Positions 24,957 to 33,729 of a stretch of 64,000 nucleotides of DNA are shown here, in pieces. The stretch is from Aurantibacter_A sp039941195 (lineage in GTDB: Bacteria; Bacteroidota; Bacteroidia; Flavobacteriales; Flavobacteriaceae), in assembly GCF_039941195.1 (NCBI RefSeq), contig NZ_JBDVFA010000060.1, positions 1 to 64,000 on the forward strand, given 5' to 3'. Numbering within the stretch: position 1 is the first letter of the stretch; each line of letters starts with the position of its first letter. A program made the position numbers and the translations under genes. The notes under the pieces are model-generated. The model was not told the DNA's origin. It saw nothing but the letters and a program-made list of their open reading frames with translations, and searched no databases.

Positions 24957-26307
24957 TACGGAGGTCTTTAAAATAAGCTTTAGTAGCTTTATTAACCTTT
25001 GGAGCTAGCAAAAGTACTGCAATCATATTTGGAATCACCATTAAAGCATAAGACAAATCAATTAAGTTCTTTACAAGGTCTAATGATGCGACCGCCGCAA
25101 AAACTATCATAATAACAAAATACCAATTGTAAAACTTACCAATTTTAGCATTGGTTAAAAAAGAAAGACATTTTACCCCATAATACGAATAGGTAAATAA
25201 GGTGGATAAAGCAAAAGCAGAAACAATAATCATTAACAAGTCGTCACCATAGCCGAAAAGTGTGCGCTCAAAAGCCGTTAAGGTCATTACTATTCCACTT
25301 TGATCCTCTAGGTAAGCACCACTTAATATTATTACTACTGCTGTAAAGGTGCAAACTAAAATGGTGTCGATAAATGGACCTAACATTGCTACCAACCCCT
25401 CTTTAATAGGATTATCGGTTTTAGATTGACCGTGATACATGGGCGCACTACCTAAACCTGCCTCATTGGAGAACATCGCTCTTCGAATACCTATTATTAC
25501 GAGACCCCAAAAACCACCAGTTACTACTGTTTTAAAATTCCAAGCTTCGGTAAGTATTAATTTTAAAGAAGGCATAATCTGAGAAGCATTCATAGCCATC
25601 ACTACAATTACCGCAATTAAATAAACAGCAACCATAAATGGCACTATTGCCGAAGCTACTTTAGCAATTTTTGTTAACCCACCAAAAATCACGAATGAGG
25701 TTACGATTGCTAATACAAATCCAACGGTCCATTTCCAGTTGGTTTCATCCATTTCAAAAATAGTTTTAGAGGGTTCTATTACACTCATAAAGGTTTCCGT
25801 AAACTGGTTAGCAGTAAATACCCCCAAAAAGCCAAAAAGCCCACAAACAGCAAAAAATATAGCCAATGGTTTCGCTTTTGGTCCTAAGCCCTGAGTAATA
25901 TAAAACATAGGGCCTCCTTGCAATTTACCATCAGAATCTTTTCCCCTAAACATTATGGACAAGCTGCACGAATAAAATTTAATACACATACCTATTAAGG
26001 CAGTCACCCAAATCCAGAAAACAACACCTGGCCCTCCATCATGAATAGCTATGGCAACACCCGATATATTCCCTAAACCTACAGTAGCTGCAACGGCTGC
26101 CGAGAGCGCTTGAAAAGAACTTACATCGCCTTTTGCAGTTTTATCATCATACTTACCTGCAGTAATCGCAATGGCATGACCAAAATATCGATAGGGCAAA
26201 AATTTTGAATAACACACTAAAAAAAGCCCCCCACCTATTAAAAGAATAAACATTGGCCATTCTGTGAATGGTATTAATTGCGCTAAAATCTCATTGATTG
26301 TTTCCAA
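24943..26307 (-). CDS. Sodium/alanine (AGCS family) symporter
   Basis: Inner-membrane amino-acid:cation symporter, 454 residues with about ten or eleven TM segments. Family signatures include ATVGLGNISGVAIAIHDGGP, IKFYSCSLSIMFRG, GGPMFYITQGLG and FSNEAGLGSAPMYHG. Substrate is probably alanine or glycine with Na+; this cannot be told from sequence. Upstream of and overlapping era by 14 nt on the minus strand. Confidence 0.93.
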   Translation of the reverse strand: METINEILAQLIPFTEWPMFILLIGGGLFLVCYSKFLPYRYFGHAIAITAGKYDDKTAKGDVSSFQALSAAVAATVGLGNISGVAIAIHDGGPGVVFWIWVTALIGMCIKFYSCSLSIMFRGKDSDGKLQGGPMFYITQGLGPKAKPLAIFFAVCGLFGFLGVFTANQFTETFMSVIEPSKTIFEMDETNWKWTVGFVLAIVTSFVIFGGLTKIAKVASAIVPFMVAVYLIAVIVVMAMNASQIMPSLKLILTEAWNFKTVVTGGFWGLVIIGIRRAMFSNEAGLGSAPMYHGQSKTDNPIKEGLVAMLGPFIDTILVCTFTAVVIILSGAYLEDQSGIVMTLTAFERTLFGYGDDLLMIIVSAFALSTLFTYSYYGVKCLSFLTNAKIGKFYNWYFVIMIVFAAVASLDLVKNLIDLSYALMVIPNMIAVLLLAPKVNKATKAYFKDLRNERA

Positions 26308-26386
26308 AGGCTATGTATAAAACCCGAAGTTATACATTTTACTGACTTTTGAAAACGTACTCAACAAAAATATTCTTTCAACAATC

Positions 26387-26418
26387 TTTGAAATAACTAA
26401 AAAACGGTTGTATATTTG
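26387..26418 (+). promoter_or_regulatory. Consensus Bacteroidota promoter of the initiator tRNA gene
   Basis: TTTG (26387-26390), 20-nt spacer and TATATTTG (26411-26418): a perfect -33/-7 pair for the primary sigma factor. The start of transcription should fall near 26425, giving a leader of about 78 nt before the mature tRNA. Confidence 0.8.
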
Positions 26419-26502
26419 TCGCCCGTTACAAATAGTAGCGCACCTTTATCTCGTCAGCGTAATGAACTGAAGTTGCAAAACAAGTGAGATAAGAACCCAT
26501 AT

Positions 26503-26560
<58 letters not shown>

Positions 26561-26575
<15 letters not shown>

Positions 26576-26810
26576 CTACCAAAGCTTCAGAGAAATCTGA
26601 AGCTTTTTTTTATGCCTTTAACTCAAAATAATTTTAAGAGCTGGCTCCCCCGAAGCGTCGGGGCTGTCCCCGCTACTACCAAAACTTCAGAGAAATATGA
26701 AGCTTTTTTTTATGCCTTTAACTCAAAATAATTTTAAGAGCTGGCTCCTCCGAAGGGTCGGGACTGTCCACGCTACTAGCAAAGCTTCAGAGAAATATGA
26801 AGCTTTTTTT
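26561..26810 (+). repeat. 100-bp-period tandem echo of tRNA 3' end plus terminator (2.5 copies)
   Basis: The string CGCTACTACC followed by the terminator hairpin recurs at 26571, 26671 and (as CGCTACTAGC) 26771, exactly 100 bp apart. Copies 1 and 2 agree at all but two positions over about 75 bp (26566-26640 against 26666-26740). Upstream of each extra copy is a damaged version of the anticodon 3' strand and T arm (CCGAAGCGTCGGGGCTGTCC; CCGAAGGGTCGGGACTGTCC), so these are broken tRNA halves and not genes. Confidence 0.88.
26581..26611 (+). terminator. Terminator of the tRNA-fMet gene
   Basis: Perfect stem AAAGCTTCAG / CTGAAGCTTT with loop AGAAAT and eight Ts. Decayed copies lie at 26681-26711 (two stem mismatches) and 26781-26810 (one mismatch). 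Confidence 0.9.
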
Positions 26811-26883
26811 ATTACTACATCATCTCAAATTTAGAACTATATGACTTTTTTATTTTCTTAAATTTAACGTCAAACTTATCGAT

Positions 26884-28824
26884 ATGAAAAACGCTCGAAG
26901 CGTGTTTTTTTTACTGCTACTATTAACTATTGGCTGCAACAGTTTCAAAAAAAGTGAATCATCAAATTTCGAAAAATCTCAAATATTAAAACTACACAAC
27001 CAGAGTAAAAATGTAAAACTTGAAAAGTCTCAAAGACTTATTTTAGCCGACAGTGCATATAACCTTATTAAAACAAAGCCCCTAGATAGCTTAACACTAG
27101 CAACTTTATACAATAAAAGCAATATCCATTATGCCTTAAAACAAATTGACAGCTCTTCTTTTTACGATCAGTTATTATTAGAACAATCGAATCTAATACA
27201 GAATAAATATTATGCAGGAAAGGCAAGTCAGGCTATAGCTTATTATTTCGATGCTATAGCTCAATTCGATAGTGCCTATTTCTATTACAACCAATCGAAA
27301 AACTACTTTCAAAGCATTATAGATAGTAGTCAAGTTGGGCGACGATTGCTAAGCATGGGCCAGATTCAAAAAAATCAGAACGATTTTTTTGGCAGTAAAG
27401 AAACATTAACCGAAGCACTCCAATTTCTTCAGCCTGAAAAGGATATAAATTATATAGCTTCTTGTTATAGCGCGTTAGCATCCAACCATCGCAAACTATT
27501 AAATTACGATGAGGCAATTAATTACCATTTAAAAGCTATTGAACTTTCAAAATCATCAAAAAATATTCTTGCCTATAAAAACAATTTGGCGACCACTTAT
27601 ATTGACAATAAAAAATATAAGAATGCCATCACCCTTTTAAATTCGGTATACAATGATACTTTATTGCAAAAAAAATCGTCGCAATATGCTCGAGTTCTCG
27701 ACAATTTAGCCTATGCCCAATGGTTATCTAATAACAACCAATCAGAAAACCTTTTTATTAAGGCCCTAGATATTCGACTACTAAATAAGGATCGAAGAGG
27801 ACAAATTTCTAGTTATACCCATTTGGGTGAATTTTATGCTGAAAAGGACAGAAAAAAGGCGTTTGTATATTTCGATTCAGTGATAGTATTATCTAAAGAT
27901 TTAAAAATTCCGAAAGCAGAAAAAGATGTTCTTGTTCATTTAATGAATTTGGATGACAAGAACACGAATCTAAAAGATCGCTATATATTTTTACAAGACA
28001 GTTTGTATGCCGCTGAACTAAAAGTTAAAACGCAATTTGCTAAATACAAATATGACGACAAGCTAAAGCAAGAAGCTATTCTGCGTTTAGAGAAGGAAAA
28101 TGCAGAACAAGCATTGAAAGCTAGCAAAGAACGAAATCAAAAAATTATGTATTTGGGAGGCGCAGTATTTTTAGCTTCCCTCCTAGCCTTTGCTTTTTTT
28201 ATATTTAGCCAGCGTACGAAACAATTAAAACAAAAAAATAAATCGGAAAAGCTCGCTGCTATTTATGAAACTGAAGCAGAACTATCTCGAAGATTACATG
28301 ATGATCACGGTGGTCGATTAAACCAAACCATGTTATTGGTTGAAAATGATGCTGATAAGTCTATAGTCTTAGACAACTTGGAAAAACTTTATAAGCAAAG
28401 TAGAGATTTCTCAAGGGATATTAATGAAGTAGATACAGGACCTTATTTTTGGGAGAACCTTTTAGCAATGGTAAAACTTAGAACGCCAACCGATGTAAAA
28501 CTATTTATAAGTGGTGCTAAAGAAATCAATTGGAATATAATACCCTTAACAACAAAAACAGCCTTGTTTAAAATAATGCAAGAGTTGATGATCAACTTAA
28601 AAAAACACAGTGGTGCGAGTATAGTCGCAATTACATTTCAAAATACCAACGATGTTTTACAAATAAACTATGAAGATGATGGTAACGGTGCCACGCAAGA
28701 AGAACTTCGACTAAAAAATGGACTGCTGAATACGGAAAAGCGTATTCTAGCCATTGGTGGAAGTATTATTTTTGAATCAGAAAAAGGAAATGGTTTTAAG
28801 GCAGCGATACAATTTCCTATTTAA
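26884..28824 (+). CDS. TPR-containing sensor histidine kinase (HisKA_3 type)
   Basis: 646 residues. The N-terminus is a lipoprotein-like signal (LLLLLTIGCNSF, Cys 19). Tetratricopeptide repeats fill the extracytoplasmic part (about 60-370). A TM helix lies at about 420-442 (IMYLGGAVFLASLLAFAFFI), then the dimerisation helix with the phospho-acceptor in ELSRRLHDDHGGRLNQ (about residue 468) and a HATPase domain (NLKKHSGAS and DDGNGAT). This TPR-TM-kinase build is common in Bacteroidota. Its signal is unknown. Gene 13 nt upstream of its response regulator. Confidence 0.9.
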   Translation: MKNARSVFFLLLLLTIGCNSFKKSESSNFEKSQILKLHNQSKNVKLEKSQRLILADSAYNLIKTKPLDSLTLATLYNKSNIHYALKQIDSSSFYDQLLLEQSNLIQNKYYAGKASQAIAYYFDAIAQFDSAYFYYNQSKNYFQSIIDSSQVGRRLLSMGQIQKNQNDFFGSKETLTEALQFLQPEKDINYIASCYSALASNHRKLLNYDEAINYHLKAIELSKSSKNILAYKNNLATTYIDNKKYKNAITLLNSVYNDTLLQKKSSQYARVLDNLAYAQWLSNNNQSENLFIKALDIRLLNKDRRGQISSYTHLGEFYAEKDRKKAFVYFDSVIVLSKDLKIPKAEKDVLVHLMNLDDKNTNLKDRYIFLQDSLYAAELKVKTQFAKYKYDDKLKQEAILRLEKENAEQALKASKERNQKIMYLGGAVFLASLLAFAFFIFSQRTKQLKQKNKSEKLAAIYETEAELSRRLHDDHGGRLNQTMLLVENDADKSIVLDNLEKLYKQSRDFSRDINEVDTGPYFWENLLAMVKLRTPTDVKLFISGAKEINWNIIPLTTKTALFKIMQELMINLKKHSGASIVAITFQNTNDVLQINYEDDGNGATQEELRLKNGLLNTEKRILAIGGSIIFESEKGNGFKAAIQFPI

Positions 28825-28836
28825 TTATACCGTGCT

Positions 28837-29502
28837 ATGTTCAAAAAAGTACTAATTGCAGAAGATTTTCAAGATGCCAATTTAGGTATTATTGACACGC
28901 TTAGAGAAAGATTACATATTACCGAAGCTCAAGAAGAACTTTATTGCGACAGGGCTTTATCTCGTTTAAAAGTAGCCCTTGCTGCTGAAGAACCATTCGA
29001 ACTCTTAGTTACCGATTTACATTTTAAAAAAGACCATGTAACACAACGTATATCATCAGGTATCGAACTTATAACAGCTGCTAGGTTACTGCAACCCGGT
29101 ATAAAAGTGATTGTAAATTCTATGGAAGACAATCCTATTAAGATTAATGCTCTTTTTAAAGACCAAAAGATAGATGGCTATGTTTGCAAGGGTAGACACG
29201 GCTTAAACGAACTGGTTTCTGCAACAAAAGAAGTTTATCACAATCGCACGTATTATTCGCCGCAAATAAATTTAAATATTGCCGACAATGTTTTTGAACT
29301 AGACGATTATGATTTAAAAATATTAAAAGCATTGGCCGCAGGACTCACCAAAAAAGAGGTTTCTGAAAAATTTAAAAAAGAAAATATTTCACCTAGCAGC
29401 GAGAGCACCATTGATAAAAGAATTAGTCGACTCTATGACGAATACCGCGCTAAGAACACGACCAACTTACTTTTTAAATTAGTAAAAGAAGGAAAAATAT
29501 AA
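28837..29502 (+). CDS. LuxR/NarL-like response regulator
   Basis: 221 residues: receiver domain with AEDF acidic pocket and phospho-acceptor Asp60 in ELLVTDLHF. The C-terminal helix-turn-helix (about 150-215; DLKILKALAAGLTKKEVSEK, ESTIDKRISRLYDEY) is a diverged LuxR-type domain. It pairs with the preceding kinase. Targets unknown; nearest downstream genes are the YtxH-like operon, 0.55 kb away. Confidence 0.9.
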   Translation: MFKKVLIAEDFQDANLGIIDTLRERLHITEAQEELYCDRALSRLKVALAAEEPFELLVTDLHFKKDHVTQRISSGIELITAARLLQPGIKVIVNSMEDNPIKINALFKDQKIDGYVCKGRHGLNELVSATKEVYHNRTYYSPQINLNIADNVFELDDYDLKILKALAAGLTKKEVSEKFKKENISPSSESTIDKRISRLYDEYRAKNTTNLLFKLVKEGKI

Positions 29503-29544
29503 GGTGTCCAGCAATCAATATTCTTTAGTAAAATACAATTTAAT

Positions 29545-29570
29545 ATTCCTTACAGATATCTGTAAGGAAT
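29545..29570. terminator. 26-bp perfect palindrome after the response regulator gene
   Basis: ATTCCTTACAGAT followed by its exact complement, then TCTTCTTTTA. Probably the terminator of the kinase/regulator operon, although a perfect palindrome could also be a protein-binding site. Confidence 0.65.
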
Positions 29571-29962
29571 TCTTCTTTTATGGGCATAGGTTTGGTGTAT
29601 CATTAAGCTTAAACAATATTTAAAATGATAAATAAACATATCAATTTCAACGTATAACAAATTGTTGGCCATCCTGCTGTTTGGGGTATTCGGGGGAAGT
29701 TCTATTTAGCGGGTTTGGCCTTCATTAAGCTTTAATAAAGATAATTGCATTTACAATTCAATAGATTAACCATTATTTTATAAACATAGGTAGAGGTCGA
29801 TTTTACAATCGACCTTTTTTTTACGCTTATTATTTGTTAAAGATTCAATAAACTAATTAAAAAAGGATTCCTGTTTTTCTTATATTCAAGATAAACTAAT
29901 ATACTTCCACCAAATACTATATTTTACCCTCCCTCCTATCGTTTCCGTCAACATTTTAATGA
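29571..29962. other. Intergenic stretch with a possible non-coding RNA ending in a terminator
   Basis: No ORF is supported. Between the palindrome at 29545-29570 and the terminator at 29794-29822 lies about 220 bp with a locally G-rich block (around 29665-29730, GTTTGGGGTATTCGGGGGAA and GCGGGTTTGGCC) that stands out from the AT-rich surroundings. A free-standing terminator with no gene before it suggests a short untranslated transcript; this is inference. Confidence 0.35.
29794..29822 (+). terminator. Orphan rho-independent terminator
   Basis: Stem AGGTCGATT / AATCGACCT, loop TTAC, eight Ts. No plus-strand ORF ends within 290 bp upstream. Confidence 0.85.
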
Positions 29963-30000
29963 TTTGAGCTAAGCTTAACCCTGATAAATAGGCAACTTTG
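29963..30000 (+). promoter_or_regulatory. Putative promoter of the YtxH-like operon
   Basis: TTTG at 29963-29966 and CAACTTTG at 29993-30000, followed by TA. The spacer (26 nt) is longer than the standard 19-21 but is matched by the element at 33870-33907. It implies transcription starting near 30006, so the ATG at 30012 is too close and the one at 30051 is the better start. Confidence 0.4.
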
Positions 30001-30050
30001 TAGTGTAAAAAATGGTGATAGCCATCATAGTAAATAAAAAACACATAAAA

Positions 30051-30383
30051 ATGAGCAATACAGGAAATACAGTTTTAGGAATATTAGCAGGATCAGCGAT
30101 TGGAGCTGCCTTAGGAATATTATTTGCGCCAGATAAAGGCGAAAATACAAGAAAAAAAATCGCAGATCAAGCTGCTGCCACAAGAGAGAGCATAGCTGAA
30201 GGCGCAATCGATTTAAGCGATAGAGCAGCCCATAGTCTTTCTTCCAAAACGGATACGTTAGAAACAAAAATGAATAGCATTGTATCAGATGTGAGTTATA
30301 AGACTGAAGACGTAATCACAACTTTAGAGAGTAAGCTTGCTGATTTAAAAGCTAAGAATAAGAAATTACAAAAAACATCGTAA
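30051..30383 (+). CDS. YtxH domain protein
   Basis: 110 residues from ATG 30051 (MSNTGNTVLGILAGSAIGAA). An in-frame ATG at 30012 would add 13 non-family residues and lies almost on the promoter. A glycine-rich membrane helix (about 7-27, ILAGSAIGAALGILFAPDKG) is followed by a long amphipathic helix of the apolipoprotein-like kind. YtxH/YqjD-type proteins are stress-induced membrane proteins. Its stop overlaps the next start (TAATG). Confidence 0.85.
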   Translation: MSNTGNTVLGILAGSAIGAALGILFAPDKGENTRKKIADQAAATRESIAEGAIDLSDRAAHSLSSKTDTLETKMNSIVSDVSYKTEDVITTLESKLADLKAKNKKLQKTS

Positions 30384-30730
30384 TGGGAATTATCAAATCA
30401 TTAAACCACACCTCAGATAAAGCCATTGATATTAGTGAAAACTACTATCAAAAAACACAAGAATATTATAAGCTTAAAATTTTTCAACAGCTTACACAAA
30501 CCATAGGTTTGTTCTGCAAAACAGCATTAATAGGTAGTCTAATTTTTTTAGGAATTATTTTCCTAGCCGTTAGCGGCACTTTGGCTTTATCGAATTTATT
30601 AAATAACCCTATTGCTGCTTGTTTAATTATCGCAGGATTAATATTTCTATTGGCATACGTAGTTTATTATTTGCGTGCAAGAATAGATGCCTACATAATA
30701 AAAAGTAGTAGTAAAACATTTTTCGATTAG
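30383..30730 (+). CDS. Phage-holin-III/YqjE-like small membrane protein
   Basis: 115 residues with two close TM helices (about 43-66 and 74-97; GSLIFLGIIFLAVSGTLALS and ACLIIAGLIFLLAYVVYYL), as in YqjE/DUF1469-like proteins. Translationally coupled to the YtxH gene upstream and directly abutting the next gene. The trio mirrors the yqjD-yqjE-yqjK arrangement of Enterobacteria (comparison by layout, not by alignment). Confidence 0.75.
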   Translation: MGIIKSLNHTSDKAIDISENYYQKTQEYYKLKIFQQLTQTIGLFCKTALIGSLIFLGIIFLAVSGTLALSNLLNNPIAACLIIAGLIFLLAYVVYYLRARIDAYIIKSSSKTFFD

Positions 30731-30931
30731 ATGAAAACATATAAAAATCAAAATGAAATTAATGCAGACCTCGCTCGGCTCAACCTTGAACGGAAAATAG
30801 CCTGGGAAGAAATTAAAGGCCTGCGCTACCAATTAGAAGAAGACTTACAACCCTATAATTGGATGAAAACCGCAATTTCGGTTACCAAAAAATATGGCTT
30901 GCTTTATCTAGTTCGTAAAATTCTTAAATGA
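30731..30931 (+). CDS. Conserved-looking small protein, third gene of the YtxH operon
   Basis: 66 residues, start immediately after the previous stop. Charged N-terminal helix (NEINADLARLNLERKIAWEE) and a short hydrophobic C-terminal segment (YGLLYLVRKILK). No recognised domain. Its place resembles that of yqjK in other phyla. A terminator follows 33 nt downstream. Confidence 0.7.
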   Translation: MKTYKNQNEINADLARLNLERKIAWEEIKGLRYQLEEDLQPYNWMKTAISVTKKYGLLYLVRKILK

Positions 30932-30963
30932 TTTTTTAATACAAATTTGGTTGGTTGATTTGG

Positions 30964-31000
30964 ATAGGGGTACATAGCAATATGTATCCCTATTTTTTTT
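30964..31000 (+). terminator. Terminator of the YtxH-like operon
   Basis: Stem ATAGGGGTACATA / TATGTATCCCTAT (one G-T pair), loop GCAA, eight Ts. It abuts the stop of the convergent AraC gene. Confidence 0.9.
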
Positions 31001-32036
31001 ACAGTACTTCTAACGGAACAGTTATATTATTCTGAAATTCACTAGGACTAATACCGTATTTTCTTTTAAATATTTTAGAAAAATAACTGCGACTACTAAA
31101 GCCAATAGAATAAACAATTTGTGATATATTCATATCTGAAGTTCGGATATGGTCGCGCGCTGCTTCTAATCGAATATGTCTAATATACTCCGTTACCGTT
31201 CTTGTATACAACAGCTTAAAACCTTCTTGTAGCTTGGCTTGTGACAATCCGGATTTTGTTGCTAACATTTCCAGTGAGTAATCTTTTGATGGATTTTTTA
31301 TGATGGCATTAGCCATTTTACGCACAAGTTTTAACTCGCTTCGCAGTAAAGACGTACTAGGCATTTTGTTTTTATATTCTTTATCATGCTGTAAAATATG
31401 CATCGATAAAATTTCATAAACCAAACCTTCTATTTGCATTATTCGTATCATTCCTTTGGTTCGCACCTTTCGTAAGGCACCAATTTTTGTTGCCAATTTT
31501 AAGTTAAAACTACCATAAAATGAAAATACATTTTCGTGATCTGTATCCAAGAAAACGCGATACAATCGTTGATTTAGTTCATCGACATTATTCAACCTTT
31601 TCTTAAGAAATTTCTTTCTGGTAATCTGAATTACATTAATGGCTAATTTTTCATCTTTTGGAAAATAACCATAATTATAACCCCCATCCTTACAGGTAAC
31701 TATTACCGATTGAAATTGTGCTAAGGTTTGAATATCACTTTCAGGCTGATACCCAAATCGATGTTTGCAATAACCCTCTAAACAATATGAAAAATGAATA
31801 GGATTGTATTCAGATGCATCCATTCGTAAGACGACGTCATCAAAAAATTTAATGTCGTACTCCAACAAACTAACCCCCCAATCAAAAGTGATAAAGCGAA
31901 TAGTTCCAAATGCAATTTTGCTATTGACTTTTAAAATATATTCACCCCAGCGTTCATCTATTTCACCTCCAATAACTTCTTGAATTTGCCGTACTGTACC
32001 TTCTGTACTCTGAGCATCTACAAATATTTCTGTCAA
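30999..32036 (-). CDS. AraC family transcriptional regulator
   Basis: 345 residues with the double helix-turn-helix AraC domain at the C-terminus (about 240-340; YSLEMLATKSGLSQAKLQEG, NISQIVYSIGFSSRSYFSKI, FKRKYGISPSEFQ). The ~230-residue N-terminal part has no recognised fold signature. It lies between two stress or envelope gene groups, but no autoregulated site was identified. Confidence 0.9.
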   Translation of the reverse strand: MTEIFVDAQSTEGTVRQIQEVIGGEIDERWGEYILKVNSKIAFGTIRFITFDWGVSLLEYDIKFFDDVVLRMDASEYNPIHFSYCLEGYCKHRFGYQPESDIQTLAQFQSVIVTCKDGGYNYGYFPKDEKLAINVIQITRKKFLKKRLNNVDELNQRLYRVFLDTDHENVFSFYGSFNLKLATKIGALRKVRTKGMIRIMQIEGLVYEILSMHILQHDKEYKNKMPSTSLLRSELKLVRKMANAIIKNPSKDYSLEMLATKSGLSQAKLQEGFKLLYTRTVTEYIRHIRLEAARDHIRTSDMNISQIVYSIGFSSRSYFSKIFKRKYGISPSEFQNNITVPLEVL

Positions 32037-32139
32037 ATTTTCTTTTTTACATAAAACAAACCATTACTGGCTGTTAATCAAATATATAAATAAAGCGAAT
32101 ACACCTTTAAAATAGTTTTTCTTAAATAGCTTTTCATAA

Positions 32140-32166
32140 ATAAAAAAGCTCCTTTAAAGGAGCTTC
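32140..32166 (-). terminator. Terminator of the mscS-like gene (minus strand)
   Basis: 20-bp perfect palindrome AAGCTCCTTTAAAGGAGCTT (32146-32165) with a run of As on its left, which is a U-run for leftward transcription. Confidence 0.85.
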
Positions 32167-32207
32167 TTCTACTTGTTCAAGTTATAATGTAACGCTAAAA
32201 ATAATCC

Positions 32208-33107
32208 TTAATAATCAACTTTACTTTTTTCAAGATTAACCCTATTTAAGTTAATTGGATTATTCATTTGTAACGTACGAATTGGGAATGGTATGTTAAT
32301 ATCGTGTTCGTTAAACTTCTTTTTTATTGCCATTATTCCCGCGCTTTTAGCATCTAATCTATTCTTTGCATTTTCTGCATCGACCCAAAAACGACATACA
32401 AAATTTATGGAACTATCTGCAAATGCAGTCCAGTATACTTCAATCTCAGAATTATCATTTTGATGATAAACCGACTCTATGGCCTCTTTAACTAACGATT
32501 CAACCAACTCTAAATCAGATTCATAACCAACACCACATTCTACAGCTATTTTCATTTTTTTGGTTAAGGAATAATTTTTTAGCGGATTTTCGATAATTGT
32601 TTTATTAGGTATAATCACCAAACTATTATCATACTCCTTTAACACTAGGCTATTCAAATTTATATCAACAACCTCTCCTGCATAACCCGATGTTTCAATC
32701 CAATTGCCCAAATTAATTTTGCTTCTAAATGAAAGTATAATTCCTGATAATAGATTGGACAGGGTACCTTGTAAGGCCAAACCAATTACAAGACCTGAAA
32801 TACCAGCACCAGCAAGCAATGTATTTAGGGTTTTGCTTAAATCTAATGCTCCTAGCGCCAAAAACAATCCTATAGAAACAACAAATATTGCCGAAAACCG
32901 ACCTATTAACTTTGTTATACTTTCTTGAGGAATTTTTTTTGCAGCAATGCGTACCGCCCATTTATTTACATACCTTGCCATATAAAAGGCCAATACCATT
33001 ACTATGGTTGCCACTAACAAATTGGGAATACTCTCGATAAATGCGGTCATCCAACCTAGTAATTTATCAAATATATCAGTAAATGATTCTTGAATTTTAT
33101 CTTTCAT
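32208..33107 (-). CDS. MscS-type mechanosensitive channel
   Basis: 299 residues. N-terminal TM helices include NLLVATIVMVLAFYMARYV and FSAIFVVSIGLFLALGAL. The pore-lining Gly/Ala-rich helix is TLLAGAGISGLVIGLALQGT, followed by LSNLLSGIILSFRSKINLGN. The beta domain has GEVVDINLNSLVLKEYDNSL and PNKTIIENPLKNYS. Full length for a small-conductance channel, which opens on hypo-osmotic shock. Lies just downstream of dps on the same strand. Confidence 0.93.
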   Translation of the reverse strand: MKDKIQESFTDIFDKLLGWMTAFIESIPNLLVATIVMVLAFYMARYVNKWAVRIAAKKIPQESITKLIGRFSAIFVVSIGLFLALGALDLSKTLNTLLAGAGISGLVIGLALQGTLSNLLSGIILSFRSKINLGNWIETSGYAGEVVDINLNSLVLKEYDNSLVIIPNKTIIENPLKNYSLTKKMKIAVECGVGYESDLELVESLVKEAIESVYHQNDNSEIEVYWTAFADSSINFVCRFWVDAENAKNRLDAKSAGIMAIKKKFNEHDINIPFPIRTLQMNNPINLNRVNLEKSKVDY

Positions 33108-33157
33108 TTTAAATGTTTTAAAGTTTAAATTTCTTTTAGACTGCCACTACTAAAACA

Positions 33158-33667
33158 TTACGAAACACTTTCTAGCTCAACCTTTTTTAATTGGTCGGCT
33201 GTATCCTTTATAAAGGCATTTAACATCCAACTAGACTTTTCTAATTCTCTAATATAAGCTCCCAGCATATCTATAGTTCCTTCATCACCAGCTTCGTCAG
33301 CTTTATCCAAAGTAAGTTTCATTTGCGCTAACAGCTTTTTGTGATCCGATAGAATACTAACCACCATCTCTGTGTCTTCTATAAAGGGAGATTCTTCCTC
33401 AATATTTGCCATTTTTAGATATTTAGATAAATTACTTACCGGATGATATCTTAAGGTTAAAACTCGTTCGGCAATTTCGTCTATTTTGATTCTAGCATCG
33501 GTATATAATTCCTCAAACTTTACGTGTAAATCGAAAAAATTTCTACCCAAAACATTCCAATGGAAACTGCGCAATTTTTGATAGTAAATAGTATAATCGG
33601 CCAATAACACATTCATTTCTGTTACTACAGGCACCAAATTTTTATCGTTTATATTTAAATAATTCAT
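33158..33667 (-). CDS. dps: Dps family DNA-binding ferritin-like protein
   Basis: Start set at ATG 33665-33667 (MNYLNINDKNLVPVV), 169 residues. The longer frame from 33724 is rejected because its ATG lies inside the promoter -7 element and it adds 19 non-family residues. Ferroxidase residues are visible: SFHWNVLGRNFFDLHVKFEE with the His and following Asp, then LYTDARIKIDEIAERV. It oxidises iron with peroxide and protects DNA in stationary or stressed cells. 50 nt upstream of the mscS-like gene. Confidence 0.94.
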   Translation of the reverse strand: MNYLNINDKNLVPVVTEMNVLLADYTIYYQKLRSFHWNVLGRNFFDLHVKFEELYTDARIKIDEIAERVLTLRYHPVSNLSKYLKMANIEEESPFIEDTEMVVSILSDHKKLLAQMKLTLDKADEAGDEGTIDMLGAYIRELEKSSWMLNAFIKDTADQLKKVELESVS

Positions 33668-33721
33668 AGTTGATAATTTTAATTTAACTGGAATATGGTT
33701 TTCATACTCTAACTTCTGAAA

Positions 33722-33729
33722 CAAAGATA
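33722..33729 (-). promoter_or_regulatory. -7 element of the dps promoter
   Basis: On the minus strand TATCTTTG, matching TAnnTTTG, 54 nt before the chosen ATG. No convincing -33 TTTG is seen, so activation by a regulator is possible. Confidence 0.5.

Noticed and set aside
26641..26810. Additional tRNA genes in the 100-bp repeats
   Set aside because: Copies lack the acceptor 5' strand, D arm and anticodon loop, and their T arm is broken.
33668..33724. N-terminal extension of Dps from ATG 33724
   Set aside because: The ATG overlaps the TATCTTTG -7 element on the minus strand and the added residues are not Dps-like.
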